The notes beneath the pieces are model-generated. The model saw only the letters and a list, made by a program, of their open reading frames with translations. It had not been told where the DNA came from and did not search any database. Both the position numbers and the translations under genes were made by a program. This document shows positions 1 to 6,100 of a DNA stretch of 6,100 nt, one piece after another; positions within the stretch are counted from its first letter, which is position 1; each line of letters opens with the position of its first letter. The DNA comes from CAYNWK01 sp964400875 (lineage in GTDB: Bacteria; Chloroflexota; Anaerolineae; Anaerolineales; UBA4823), in the NCBI GenBank assembly GCA_964400875.1, contig CAYNWK010000228.1, forward strand, positions 1-6,100, written 5' to 3'.

Positions 1-99
1 TGCCCCGGCGATGCAAGCCAGTTCGAAGGTGGAGAAATCGAGCTCGACGGGTTCCCTGTAGGACAGAAAACCGGAAAGGGAGAGATACAGAGGGATCAT
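1..99 (-). CDS. SbcC/Rad50-like SMC-family ATPase, N-terminal fragment (runs off the left edge)
   Basis: Reading from the ATG at 99-97, the frame stays open for 33 codons to base 1 and begins MIPLYLSLSGFLSYREPVEL, followed by DFSTFELACIAGA. This is the typical opening of SbcC/Rad50-type ATPases: a first beta strand, a G-F-x-S-Y-R segment, a D-F strand, then a hydrophobic strand leading into the P-loop. The window ends at the glycine-alanine where family members continue into the Walker A motif (NGxGKS), so the ATP-binding residues themselves are not visible. By family, the protein would be the ATPase subunit of a cytoplasmic SbcCD nuclease that processes DNA ends and hairpins. The ribosome binding site is weak (AAGAAGA about 6 bases upstream). 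It lies 187 bp after the nuclease gene on the same strand, with a possible promoter of its own. It could instead be another SMC-like ATPase. Confidence 0.75.
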   Translation of the reverse strand, partial: MIPLYLSLSGFLSYREPVELDFSTFELACIAGA

Positions 100-157
100 G
101 GCGTCTTCTTGGATTGGCGATGATTATTCGCACATGCGTTCACAAAACGCGGGGGTA

Positions 158-187
158 ATTATAACGAAGAATCACCTTTCAGTTCAG
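158..187 (-). promoter_or_regulatory. Candidate sigma-70-type promoter for the SbcC-like gene
   Basis: On the minus strand a perfect TATAAT lies at 163-158. A weak -35 candidate, CTGAAC (3 of 6 matches to TTGACA), lies at 187-182 with an 18-bp spacer. Transcription would start near 151, giving a leader of about 50 bases before the ATG at 99. The leader holds a small 5-bp inverted repeat (136-140 with 146-150). The position, between a GC-rich hairpin and the next gene, is sensible, but the weak -35 keeps this tentative. Confidence 0.4.
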
Positions 188-214
188 CTTAAAACCCACG
201 CCCCAAACGCGCTT

Positions 215-251
215 GGCCCCCGGTGCCTGGTTGCTGCCGGCGCCGGGGGCC
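215..251 (-). terminator. GC-rich hairpin after the nuclease gene, possible terminator
   Basis: Bases 215-227 pair with 239-251: 12 of 13 positions are G-C pairs, with one imperfect position (224/242) and an 11-base loop. It starts 36 bases past the stop codon of the nuclease and precedes the candidate promoter of the next gene, where a terminator is expected. No U-tract follows the stem in the minus-strand transcript (the next bases are AAGCGCGUUUGG), so it is not a canonical intrinsic terminator. It may instead protect the mRNA 3' end or act with Rho. Confidence 0.45.
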
Positions 252-286
252 CTAAAGGACGTGGTTAGTTCGAACCTGGGCTCGCT

Positions 287-3200
287 TTAGCGGTTGTGCG
301 GCACGGTTACCGTAGCACTGGCCAGGGTCGTATTTCCACAAGCATCGGTGACTTGATACGTGATGGTGTACACTCGTCCGTCGCCTTTGCCCGAACGTTC
401 GGCGCGCAGCTTGAAAGTATAGTCGTCCACGATCACGATGTCGTTCGGCTTATCCCCATCGCCCAGACCGTTATCGGGCTCGTTCGAGGTGACCGAAACA
501 AGCATCACGACCGGGTTCGGGTCGAAGTTGTCCAGCGCCGTCACGCTCGCCTGCACGGTCACGTACTTGTGATTCGGCGGCCACAGCGTGTCCGGCGACA
601 CCGAGACCCCCAGCGTCGGGGCGATCTCGTCGCACACAGCCAGCCCGGTGATCACCGGGTCGTGATCGGAGGAGCGGTAGGCGTCTGGAGCGTAGATGGC
701 ATCCTGATTCGGACCTTTGAAGCTCGTGTCGTAGTCAATCAGGTCGGGCTCGTCGGCGTTGATGTGCCAGGCGGTGACGCCCGTGACTTCATCGCGCAGG
801 GCATCGTTGGCCATGGCATGGTCCAGATATCCCAGCTGGCCGTCAAAGAGATAGGAGTAAGCCTGCTCACCTTGAAACTGGAAGAGCAAGTCGTTAAAGC
901 CGTTCGCCACGAGCACGTCGATGGGATCTTCTTTGTCGTAGGAGTTCAGGTCGCCGATGATCAGGTAGTCGCTGTCGCCGCTGCCCGTTGGATCGGTCGC
1001 CAGCCAGTCAGCCAATACCTGTGACGTCAGGGTGCGCGTCACGTTGCAGCTGCCCTGCTCCGAGTCATCATCTCCAGGTCCGCATTCAGACCCTTTAGAC
1101 TTGAAGTGATTGACCACGGCGGTGAAGATCCCGCCGGTTTGTTTGTCGATGAAGGTCTGTGCCAGCGCCGGGCGGTTCTTCGGCTCACCTGTATTGTTCG
1201 GATCGACGAATTCGTCGCTGGCCAATACGGCATAGCCGCCGAACGGCGAAACCGTGGCGGGTTTGTAGATCAAGGCCTGCCTGATCGCGTCCGTGCCGAT
1301 CGCCCCGGTGGCGATGTAGTCATACGTCCCCGCCCCCAGGGCGTCGTTGAGCCCGCTAACCAGGTCCGCCGTGGGCACATCGCCGGGATGGTTCTCGATC
1401 TCGATCAGCCCTACGACGTCGGCGTTGATCTCCGAGAGGGCCGCAATGATCTTGTCCCGTTGGCGCACCAACTCCTCTTGATTGTCGGCGCCGCGGCATT
1501 CCTGGTCTTCATCTGGACCACAGATGTCGGGTCCCAAGTCGAGGGTGGTGAAGTAGTTCAGCACATTAAAGGAAGCCACCTTCAAGCCACCGCCTACCTC
1601 CGCAGGCTGTTCCGGCCTCGGGTTAGCAGGGGTGTAGTCTGCTCCGTCGGTGGGCTGGATGCGGTAAAGGCCAAAGTCGTAGTCCATCACCCCGGTCAGG
1701 TTCTGCACGGTGTCACCCCCGCGGAAGCGGTTGTCCAGGGTGAATTCCATGCCGTTCGGGTGGCGGGCCGGGTCGGGATTCGGGCTGGAACGCCCGTCGT
1801 CCAGGGTGATTCGTCCGAGCAGGTTATCCAGTGCCATCTGCGCCGCCTCCGGCGAGCCCGGCTCGAAGATAGCCGTCGGCTGGTACTGGCGGTCTGTGGT
1901 CAGCACGATCTCGCCAAAGTGGTCGAAGTTGAAGAATTCGGATATGTAAAGTTCTTGCGGGAAGGTGACCAGCATGCCTTCGAACGGTTCAAGTTCACCA
2001 AAGTCTGTCACTGGCAAAGAAACCGCCGTCGGTGAAACTGTGTTGCCGGTGGAGCAGGACAGCAGCAGGCTCACGTTGGTGATCTCGGTCTTCGAAAAGA
2101 ACTCATCCACTTCGCCGCGCACGCGCACACGCTCACCGACATTCACATCTATGCCGCCTGAGGCGAATACGAAAATGCCGTCCGAAGTCGCAGGATTGCC
2201 ATCGCCGCTGGCATCCTGGATGAAGAATCCACTCAGGTCAGTGCCAAAGAAATCGCCATCGTTTCCTTGGAAGTCCCCAACAACAACACCTTCCACAGAG
2301 ACGACGTTACCTTCGAGCGGGCTCGTGGGGCCATCTCCCTGAATCGTATAGATCGGCGTAAAGGCATCACCGCAGACCTCTGTTGGAGGCGGGGGTTCAA
2401 CTTCACAATCGTTGGCTGCACCGGGCGTCCCAAAATCGCCATCACCGACCGGAGTTGACGAGGTACACCAATTCGAACCAACATTGTTATCCGACGCAGG
2501 GTCGCTCAGGGCCATGGAGGCCCCGGTGGGGTCCGGGAAAGCAGGTCCCCCATCGTATTCAACCCGGTCGACCTCGGCGCCATTTCCGTCGAGCAAAACG
2601 ACTTCGTCAGCACCATTGCCGAGGAACCAGCTCGCTCCATAGCTGTAAGCGACATCGACGCCGCCGTTGGTAACGGTATCCGTGTTGTTGCCCAGCACCA
2701 GGTAACCGCCGGCTGGAACAATTAACGGTCCACCATTATTGATCACATGAGCATCGGAACCATTGTCCTGGATGGTCCACCCATTGATGTCGATATCGCT
2801 GTCCGTGGGATTGTAGAGCTCGAACCATTCTCCGGACGCGTCGGACACCGCTGCAGGGTTCTGCATAATCTCGTTGATGATCACCACAGTCTCGACAGGC
2901 GGCGGAGTACAACTATTCGCCGCGCCAGGAGTATCCTCTCCCCCAATCGGATCGAATGGGCCAATCCGCCAACCGTCCTCACATCGGTATACTTGTCCTG
3001 GCACGAACGATCCATCAGGCCCTACGCTGGGTGGTCCGTAATGAAATTCAGTCCCACTGGGAGGATTTTCCTCTTCTACCAATGCAATCAAATCCACAAT
3101 CTCAGACCACGGAGTTACGTCCAGGGTGCCATCATCATCCGTGTCCAAATCATCTCCATTCGAGCCTGTAAAGTCCCGAACCAATAGATGCGTGACATTG

Positions 3201-4072
3201 TCACTATTCTCGAAATTTAGAGTCGTGGTTAAATCAGCTGTACCCAGCGTGAACGTATTTTCTGCAGCAACAAAGAAGCCGCTGCCTGGTATTGACTGGC
3301 CGGTCAGATCGATCACCGCCTCAATCACGCCACTGCCTGCTGAACTCGATCCATCGCCGATCACCAGGTAGGTCAGACCGTCTAGTGAGGCGCCAGCTTG
3401 ACCAGCTAATTCAAAATATTCATCATTATCATCGCTCGGTTGATCGATGCGAATCTCGTTGATCACCGGTTCGGCTCCGCCGCCATCACAATTAGCCGTA
3501 TGCGCCCCCAGTCCATCGAAGGTGTCTTGGGCAAAACCGTCCCATTCAACTGCAGGGTCAAAGGCGTCAGTCTCATCAGTGTCGCCCGCACATATTGTGG
3601 TCATGCGCTGTAAGGTGTTATCTTGGGTGCTGATTAAACCAGTGCCCCATTGCGATCCAGGGTCAAAGCCAACCTGCCCGATGGCATCGATGACATCCGT
3701 GCCTTTTCTAAGCACGACCGCGTCATCGCCGTTGAACCAGCCGGATCCGTTAGTTTGATCAGCCTGGGCGAGGATGGCTGGATCAGCGCTGCTCTGAGCG
3801 AGGACGAAGACATCACCATCCGCAACAGTACCGGAAAGGTTTATCGACAGTCCAGCGGAGGTGTTGCCATTAAAGTACATCTGCACGTTGTAGCCACTCG
3901 CAGCCAGGTCCACCGCTGCTCCCGTGCCGTTATAAATCTCCAGGGCCTTATTGTTTGAACTCCCCTCGACATATTCTGAGAAGAAAAGCTCGGACGGTGC
4001 TGCAGCTGCCGGAATCGTTATGACGAGCAGGCTCAGCAGCAGAATTATGGCAATTAATTTCCTCTTGATCAT
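287..4072 (-). CDS. Secreted ExeM/NucH-type extracellular nuclease with three lamin-tail-like modules
   Basis: The product (1261 aa from the ATG at 4072) is an exported nuclease expected to degrade extracellular DNA, possibly RNA too. Residues 1-25 form a signal peptide: MIKRK, a long hydrophobic stretch, then AAA before PS. Three lamin-tail-like modules follow (about 27-196, 201-388, 396-556), the first opening with FFSEYVEGSSNNKALEIYN as in ExeM proteins. An OB-fold-like region (567-679) precedes the EEP nuclease domain (about 828-1146). Its family motifs are intact: SFNVLNYF (N836, N839), GLIEIEN (E891), NHFKSK (988-993), GDLNSY (D1041, N1043), LDH (D1084, H1085) and SDHDP (D1136, H1137). 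Cysteines bracketing short loops in this domain (C851/C859, C997/C1009) suggest disulfides. Residues 1147-1261 look like an Ig/HYR-type beta domain with WPPNHK and TDACGNTT signatures. No LPxTG or terminal membrane helix is seen. An upstream in-frame TTG at 4105 exists, but the ATG has a well-placed AAGGA and gives a proper signal peptide. The 5'-nucleotidase gene lies 108 bp upstream. The family assignment is firm; substrate preference is inferred. Confidence 0.93.
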   Translation of the reverse strand: MIKRKLIAIILLLSLLVITIPAAAAPSELFFSEYVEGSSNNKALEIYNGTGAAVDLAASGYNVQMYFNGNTSAGLSINLSGTVADGDVFVLAQSSADPAILAQADQTNGSGWFNGDDAVVLRKGTDVIDAIGQVGFDPGSQWGTGLISTQDNTLQRMTTICAGDTDETDAFDPAVEWDGFAQDTFDGLGAHTANCDGGGAEPVINEIRIDQPSDDNDEYFELAGQAGASLDGLTYLVIGDGSSSAGSGVIEAVIDLTGQSIPGSGFFVAAENTFTLGTADLTTTLNFENSDNVTHLLVRDFTGSNGDDLDTDDDGTLDVTPWSEIVDLIALVEEENPPSGTEFHYGPPSVGPDGSFVPGQVYRCEDGWRIGPFDPIGGEDTPGAANSCTPPPVETVVIINEIMQNPAAVSDASGEWFELYNPTDSDIDINGWTIQDNGSDAHVINNGGPLIVPAGGYLVLGNNTDTVTNGGVDVAYSYGASWFLGNGADEVVLLDGNGAEVDRVEYDGGPAFPDPTGASMALSDPASDNNVGSNWCTSSTPVGDGDFGTPGAANDCEVEPPPPTEVCGDAFTPIYTIQGDGPTSPLEGNVVSVEGVVVGDFQGNDGDFFGTDLSGFFIQDASGDGNPATSDGIFVFASGGIDVNVGERVRVRGEVDEFFSKTEITNVSLLLSCSTGNTVSPTAVSLPVTDFGELEPFEGMLVTFPQELYISEFFNFDHFGEIVLTTDRQYQPTAIFEPGSPEAAQMALDNLLGRITLDDGRSSPNPDPARHPNGMEFTLDNRFRGGDTVQNLTGVMDYDFGLYRIQPTDGADYTPANPRPEQPAEVGGGLKVASFNVLNYFTTLDLGPDICGPDEDQECRGADNQEELVRQRDKIIAALSEINADVVGLIEIENHPGDVPTADLVSGLNDALGAGTYDYIATGAIGTDAIRQALIYKPATVSPFGGYAVLASDEFVDPNNTGEPKNRPALAQTFIDKQTGGIFTAVVNHFKSKGSECGPGDDDSEQGSCNVTRTLTSQVLADWLATDPTGSGDSDYLIIGDLNSYDKEDPIDVLVANGFNDLLFQFQGEQAYSYLFDGQLGYLDHAMANDALRDEVTGVTAWHINADEPDLIDYDTSFKGPNQDAIYAPDAYRSSDHDPVITGLAVCDEIAPTLGVSVSPDTLWPPNHKYVTVQASVTALDNFDPNPVVMLVSVTSNEPDNGLGDGDKPNDIVIVDDYTFKLRAERSGKGDGRVYTITYQVTDACGNTTLASATVTVPHNR
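2405..3994 (-). repeat. Three tandem lamin-tail-like protein modules within the nuclease
   Basis: The N-terminal half of the nuclease is built of three related modules, encoded at about 3994-3485, 3472-2909 and 2887-2405. Each opens with a strand carrying an E-plus-hydrophobic signature (SEYVEGSSNNKALEIYN, INEIRIDQPSDDNDEYFEL, INEIMQNPAAVSDASGEWFEL). Each ends in a cysteine (TANC, PGAANSC, PGAANDC) followed by a short Gly- or Pro-rich linker. They are protein-level repeats; I see no long DNA-level identity between them, so they are old duplications or separate acquisitions. Bacterial lamin-tail domains are thought to bind DNA, membrane or wall ligands; the role here is inferred. Confidence 0.75.
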
Positions 4073-4079
4073 TTCTTTT

Positions 4080-4084
4080 TCCTT
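4080..4084 (-). promoter_or_regulatory. Ribosome binding site that fixes the nuclease start
   Basis: AAGGA on the minus strand lies 7 bases before the ATG at 4072. This supports that ATG over the in-frame TTG at 4105, which would add 11 charged residues (MERSHQYKEKE) before the signal peptide and has no good Shine-Dalgarno. Confidence 0.75.
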
Positions 4085-4109
4085 GTATTGGTGCGATCTT
4101 TCCAAGTCC

Positions 4110-4139
4110 GGCAGAGGCGGAGGTACGTACGCCTCTGCC
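4110..4139 (-). other. Perfect 10-bp hairpin between the nucleotidase and nuclease genes
   Basis: GGCAGAGGCG at 4110-4119 is the exact reverse complement of CGCCTCTGCC at 4130-4139, with a 10-base loop that contains TACGTA. It sits about midway in the 108-bp gap, 41 bases after the nucleotidase stop and 37 bases before the nuclease ATG. No U-tract follows on the minus strand (the next bases are GGACUUGGAAAG). It may therefore be an intercistronic structure that stabilises the upstream mRNA or tunes expression between the genes, rather than a full terminator. An imperfect terminator is the alternative. Confidence 0.6.
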
Positions 4140-4180
4140 CCTGCCGTTTTGGCTCTCTCTGCCAGTTCGCTGCGACCATA

Positions 4181-6019
4181 CTATGGCAGACTCGTGATGC
4201 GGCCTTCGCCGCCTTCCGGATACTCGGCCGCGCTGATCAGCCCGCTAAGGCCAGTCTCAATGTAGTTCGCCAGGGCCTGCTGGTAGCTCACCCCCAGCGT
4301 GGTGAATGGCGCCCCGCGGAAGGGATACTGGTCGCCGCCGTTCGCCAGGAAGTCAATCGTCGCCACGGTCAGGTCTGGGCCGGCCACCACCGCGCCGTTC
4401 TCGATCAGCACGGTGCCGTCGTCCAGCGTAGCGTTCAACACCCGGGTGCCCACTTGCGTGACGTTCCCGTCCAGATCCAGGATTTGTCCTATCCCAGAGG
4501 CCGTCCACTCATAAGAGAAGCCGCCGATCTGGGCAAACCGCCCGCTGCCGCAGTTGGGGTTATCGGTGAAGTCCTGGTCCTGAGTGCAGGCCACCGCGTT
4601 CTCCAGGATCTCCTTGAACTGCTCGCGAGGGATATTCTCCACCACGCTAAGGAAGTTGGCGAAGGGTAGCATGTCGAAGGTGTCTAGCTCCGTGATCGGG
4701 CCGGCAGAGATGATCGAGTCGTTGCGAATGCCGCCTCCGTTCTGCAAGGCTACGTCCGGCACGGGCACGCCGAAGCTGCCCGCCAGCTCCTCTGCCTGCC
4801 ACAGGAACGAGTCGGCGACCAGGTTGCCTTCATTGGTCTCCATGGAGCGCACGTCATCGCGAATACCGTCCAGGTACACTTCGCTGGTGCCGATCACGTT
4901 GGTCGCCAGCGCGTCCAGGGCGGCGATCAAAGGATCAACCACAGATTTCTGGACTCGCCGGTTGGGTTCCACCGCGTCGGGTTGGTCGCCCCCGGCGACG
5001 CGCTTCGGCCCGCTATCATCGCCAATCACGATTACGTTGCCATCCTCGTCAAACCCAACCACGAGCTGACCAACATAGCTGTAATTACCCCGTGTGGTCA
5101 CCACGGGTACCTCGGTGCCATCTATATCCGTGGCCATGATCGGGTAGGGGCCAAAGACGATGGCTTCATCTCCTGGGACGAGTAAATCCCCTGGGTTAGC
5201 CAGTACTTCGTCGCCTCCGCCCGCCACCATGATATCCACGCCGTCCAGCATGGCAGCTAACTCGATGTCTTCGTTGATGTTCTGCAGATGGCTGATTAGG
5301 ATGATCTTATTGACCCCCAATCCTTCCAGCTTGTCCACTTCCGTCTGCACGACGCCGGCTACATCCGGATCGACGACGACGTTGCGTGGGCTGGAGATGA
5401 AGGGCAGGTTGGGCGTCGTCGCGCCGATGATTCCGACCCGCTCACTGCGTTTCCGGAGAATGGCGCTCTTGGCAATACGCCCTTCATCAAATAGAGCCTG
5501 TAAGACGGGTTCGCCGGAAAAGTCCAGGTTGGCGCTCAGGTAAGGCGGCTGGGTCAGCCTGTACCCGGCGATGAAATCGGCCAGGACATCCGGACCAAAG
5601 TCGAAATCGTGGTTGCCAATGGCGACGGCGTCATAGCCAATCAGGTCCATAGCAATAGTATCGTAGAACGGCACACCCTTTCCCAGGCTGGAGTTAAACT
5701 CTGGGCCTGCCAGGAAATTGTCGCCCGAGGAGACCATTAGTACGGCGCGATTGGAAGTGCGCGCTTCCGGAGGTGGAGATCCGTGAGTGGCTGCATACTT
5801 CAATTCGTCAACCAACGACTTGAATCGAGCCGCGCCGCCATAATCCTCCAAGTCCGAACCGAGATCGATTAGTTGGGATTCGCCGTCATTGTTATGCAGT
5901 AAGGTGAGTAGAAAATCAACTTTTGGATCATTCGCGGCCGAGGAGCTGGTGATGAAGGAAGGGAAGGCCAGCGCCAGTATGGCTAAGATCGCGAAGATCG
6001 TTATTGCTTTTTTCTGCAT
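4181..6019 (-). CDS. Secreted 5'-nucleotidase / metallophosphatase, UshA family, with variant metal site
   Basis: The 612-aa product should hydrolyse phosphate from nucleotides or related esters outside the cytoplasm. Residues 1-29 are a signal peptide (MQKK, hydrophobic core, cleavage likely after SAA). The N-terminal metallophosphatase domain spans about 35-325: LLHNNDGES (D45, E47), SSGDNF (D100), GNHDFD (N136, the catalytic-type pair H137 and D140), ISH (H244) and VAGGGDEV (G268, D270). Compared with UshA, the DxH motif is DxE and the GHxQ/GHxH motif is GGGD. The C-terminal nucleotide-binding domain (about 365-595) has NEGNLVAD, QNGGGIR (R432), PFANF (F453) and FLANGGDQY (F557, D563), all matching the family. 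C478 and C490 could form a disulfide. No cell-wall anchor is visible. The start is supported by GGAGGAG just upstream. It precedes the nuclease gene by 108 bp on the same strand, suggesting joint use of extracellular nucleic acids. Substrate could also be another phosphoester. Confidence 0.93.
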   Translation of the reverse strand: MQKKAITIFAILAILALAFPSFITSSSAANDPKVDFLLTLLHNNDGESQLIDLGSDLEDYGGAARFKSLVDELKYAATHGSPPPEARTSNRAVLMVSSGDNFLAGPEFNSSLGKGVPFYDTIAMDLIGYDAVAIGNHDFDFGPDVLADFIAGYRLTQPPYLSANLDFSGEPVLQALFDEGRIAKSAILRKRSERVGIIGATTPNLPFISSPRNVVVDPDVAGVVQTEVDKLEGLGVNKIILISHLQNINEDIELAAMLDGVDIMVAGGGDEVLANPGDLLVPGDEAIVFGPYPIMATDIDGTEVPVVTTRGNYSYVGQLVVGFDEDGNVIVIGDDSGPKRVAGGDQPDAVEPNRRVQKSVVDPLIAALDALATNVIGTSEVYLDGIRDDVRSMETNEGNLVADSFLWQAEELAGSFGVPVPDVALQNGGGIRNDSIISAGPITELDTFDMLPFANFLSVVENIPREQFKEILENAVACTQDQDFTDNPNCGSGRFAQIGGFSYEWTASGIGQILDLDGNVTQVGTRVLNATLDDGTVLIENGAVVAGPDLTVATIDFLANGGDQYPFRGAPFTTLGVSYQQALANYIETGLSGLISAAEYPEGGEGRITSLP

Positions 6020-6020
6020 T

Positions 6021-6028
6021 TCTCCTCC
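6021..6028 (-). promoter_or_regulatory. Strong Shine-Dalgarno of the nucleotidase
   Basis: GGAGGAGA on the minus strand ends one base before the ATG at 6019, with the GGAGG core 4 bases upstream of the ATG. The frame upstream stays open to the window edge without any ATG, GTG or TTG, so this site and the signal peptide that follows decide the start. Confidence 0.8.
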
Positions 6029-6033
6029 ATGTG

Positions 6034-6100
6034 CTAGTTTTCTTGCCCCATCATTGGAAATCGTTCTGGTGCCTGCTGTGGCAACGAACGTAAGCGAAGG
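6034..6100 (-). other. Nucleotidase leader, possibly the 3' end of an upstream gene
   Basis: One minus-strand frame from the window edge is open and ends in TAG at 6036-6034, reading LRLRSLPQQAPERFPMMGQEN. If real, it is the tail of an upstream gene stopping 14 bases before the nucleotidase start, which would imply an operon. The stretch is too short to recognise a family, and a second frame is also open here, so chance is quite possible. I see no convincing promoter in these bases. Confidence 0.2.

Noticed and set aside
261..290. T-arm-like GTTCGAAC (268-275), hinting at a tRNA
   Set aside because: The flanking bases do not form a proper T stem, no matching acceptor or anticodon arm is found upstream on either strand, and the motif lies just beyond the nuclease stop codon without a tRNA-sized structure.
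1106..2035. Long plus-strand open frame of 309 codons opposite the nuclease domain
   Set aside because: It lies fully antisense to the EEP and middle regions, whose motifs are intact. Its product is Arg/Val/Gly-rich without any family motif, as expected for a mirror frame in GC-rich coding DNA.
4070..4105. TTG start at 4105 for the nuclease, adding 11 residues
   Set aside because: The ATG at 4072 has AAGGA 7 bases upstream and starts directly with a classic signal peptide; the extension is highly charged and lacks a ribosome binding site.
4088..4669. Plus-strand open frame of 193 codons opposite the end of the nucleotidase
   Set aside because: Antisense to the conserved C-terminal domain of the nucleotidase, with no recognisable motif and no good ribosome binding site seen; a shadow frame.
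6020..6100. N-terminal extension of the nucleotidase to the right edge
   Set aside because: The frame is open but has no ATG, GTG or TTG, and the ATG at 6019 has a strong Shine-Dalgarno and is followed at once by a signal peptide.
1..6100. Mobile element, CRISPR array or defence system
   Set aside because: No transposase or integrase motifs, terminal inverted repeats, regular short repeats or toxin-antitoxin-like small genes were seen; the window is accounted for by three same-strand genes and two short gaps.

Overview
The window reads as a chromosomal stretch from a moderately GC-rich, free-living bacterium with a secretome rich in lamin-tail and Ig-like modules. The best guess is a Chloroflexota (Anaerolineae-like) lineage. 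That guess rests on protein style and on the N-terminus of the gene at the left edge, not on any marker gene, so it is tentative. All recognisable genes are on the minus strand, so the reading order is from right to left.

Layout from high to low coordinates: (1) 6020-6100 is a short leader with a strong Shine-Dalgarno and possibly the last codons of an upstream gene. (2) 6019-4181 encodes a secreted metallophosphatase/5'-nucleotidase of the UshA family, 612 aa, with a signal peptide and both family domains. (3) 4180-4073 is a 108-bp gap with a perfect 10-bp hairpin. (4) 4072-287 encodes a secreted 1261-aa ExeM/NucH-type nuclease: signal peptide, three lamin-tail-like modules, an OB-fold, an endonuclease/exonuclease/phosphatase (EEP) domain, and a C-terminal Ig-like domain. 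(5) 286-100 is a 187-bp gap with a GC-rich hairpin and a candidate promoter. (6) 99-1 is the first 33 codons of an SbcC/Rad50-like ATPase that runs off the left edge just before its Walker A motif.

The two large genes form a plausible functional pair. The nuclease would cut extracellular DNA or RNA, and the nucleotidase would remove phosphate from the released nucleotides, yielding nucleosides and inorganic phosphate for uptake. Both have export signals and neither has a visible wall-sorting signal or C-terminal membrane anchor. The SbcC-like gene is a cytoplasmic DNA-repair factor and probably belongs to a separate transcription unit.

No mobile element, CRISPR array, tRNA or rRNA was found. 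I see no clearly new multi-gene system. The most unusual point is the nucleotidase active site: several metal-ligand positions that are His or Gln in UshA are Glu, Gly and Asp here, while the catalytic His-Asp pair and the nucleotide-binding domain are intact.
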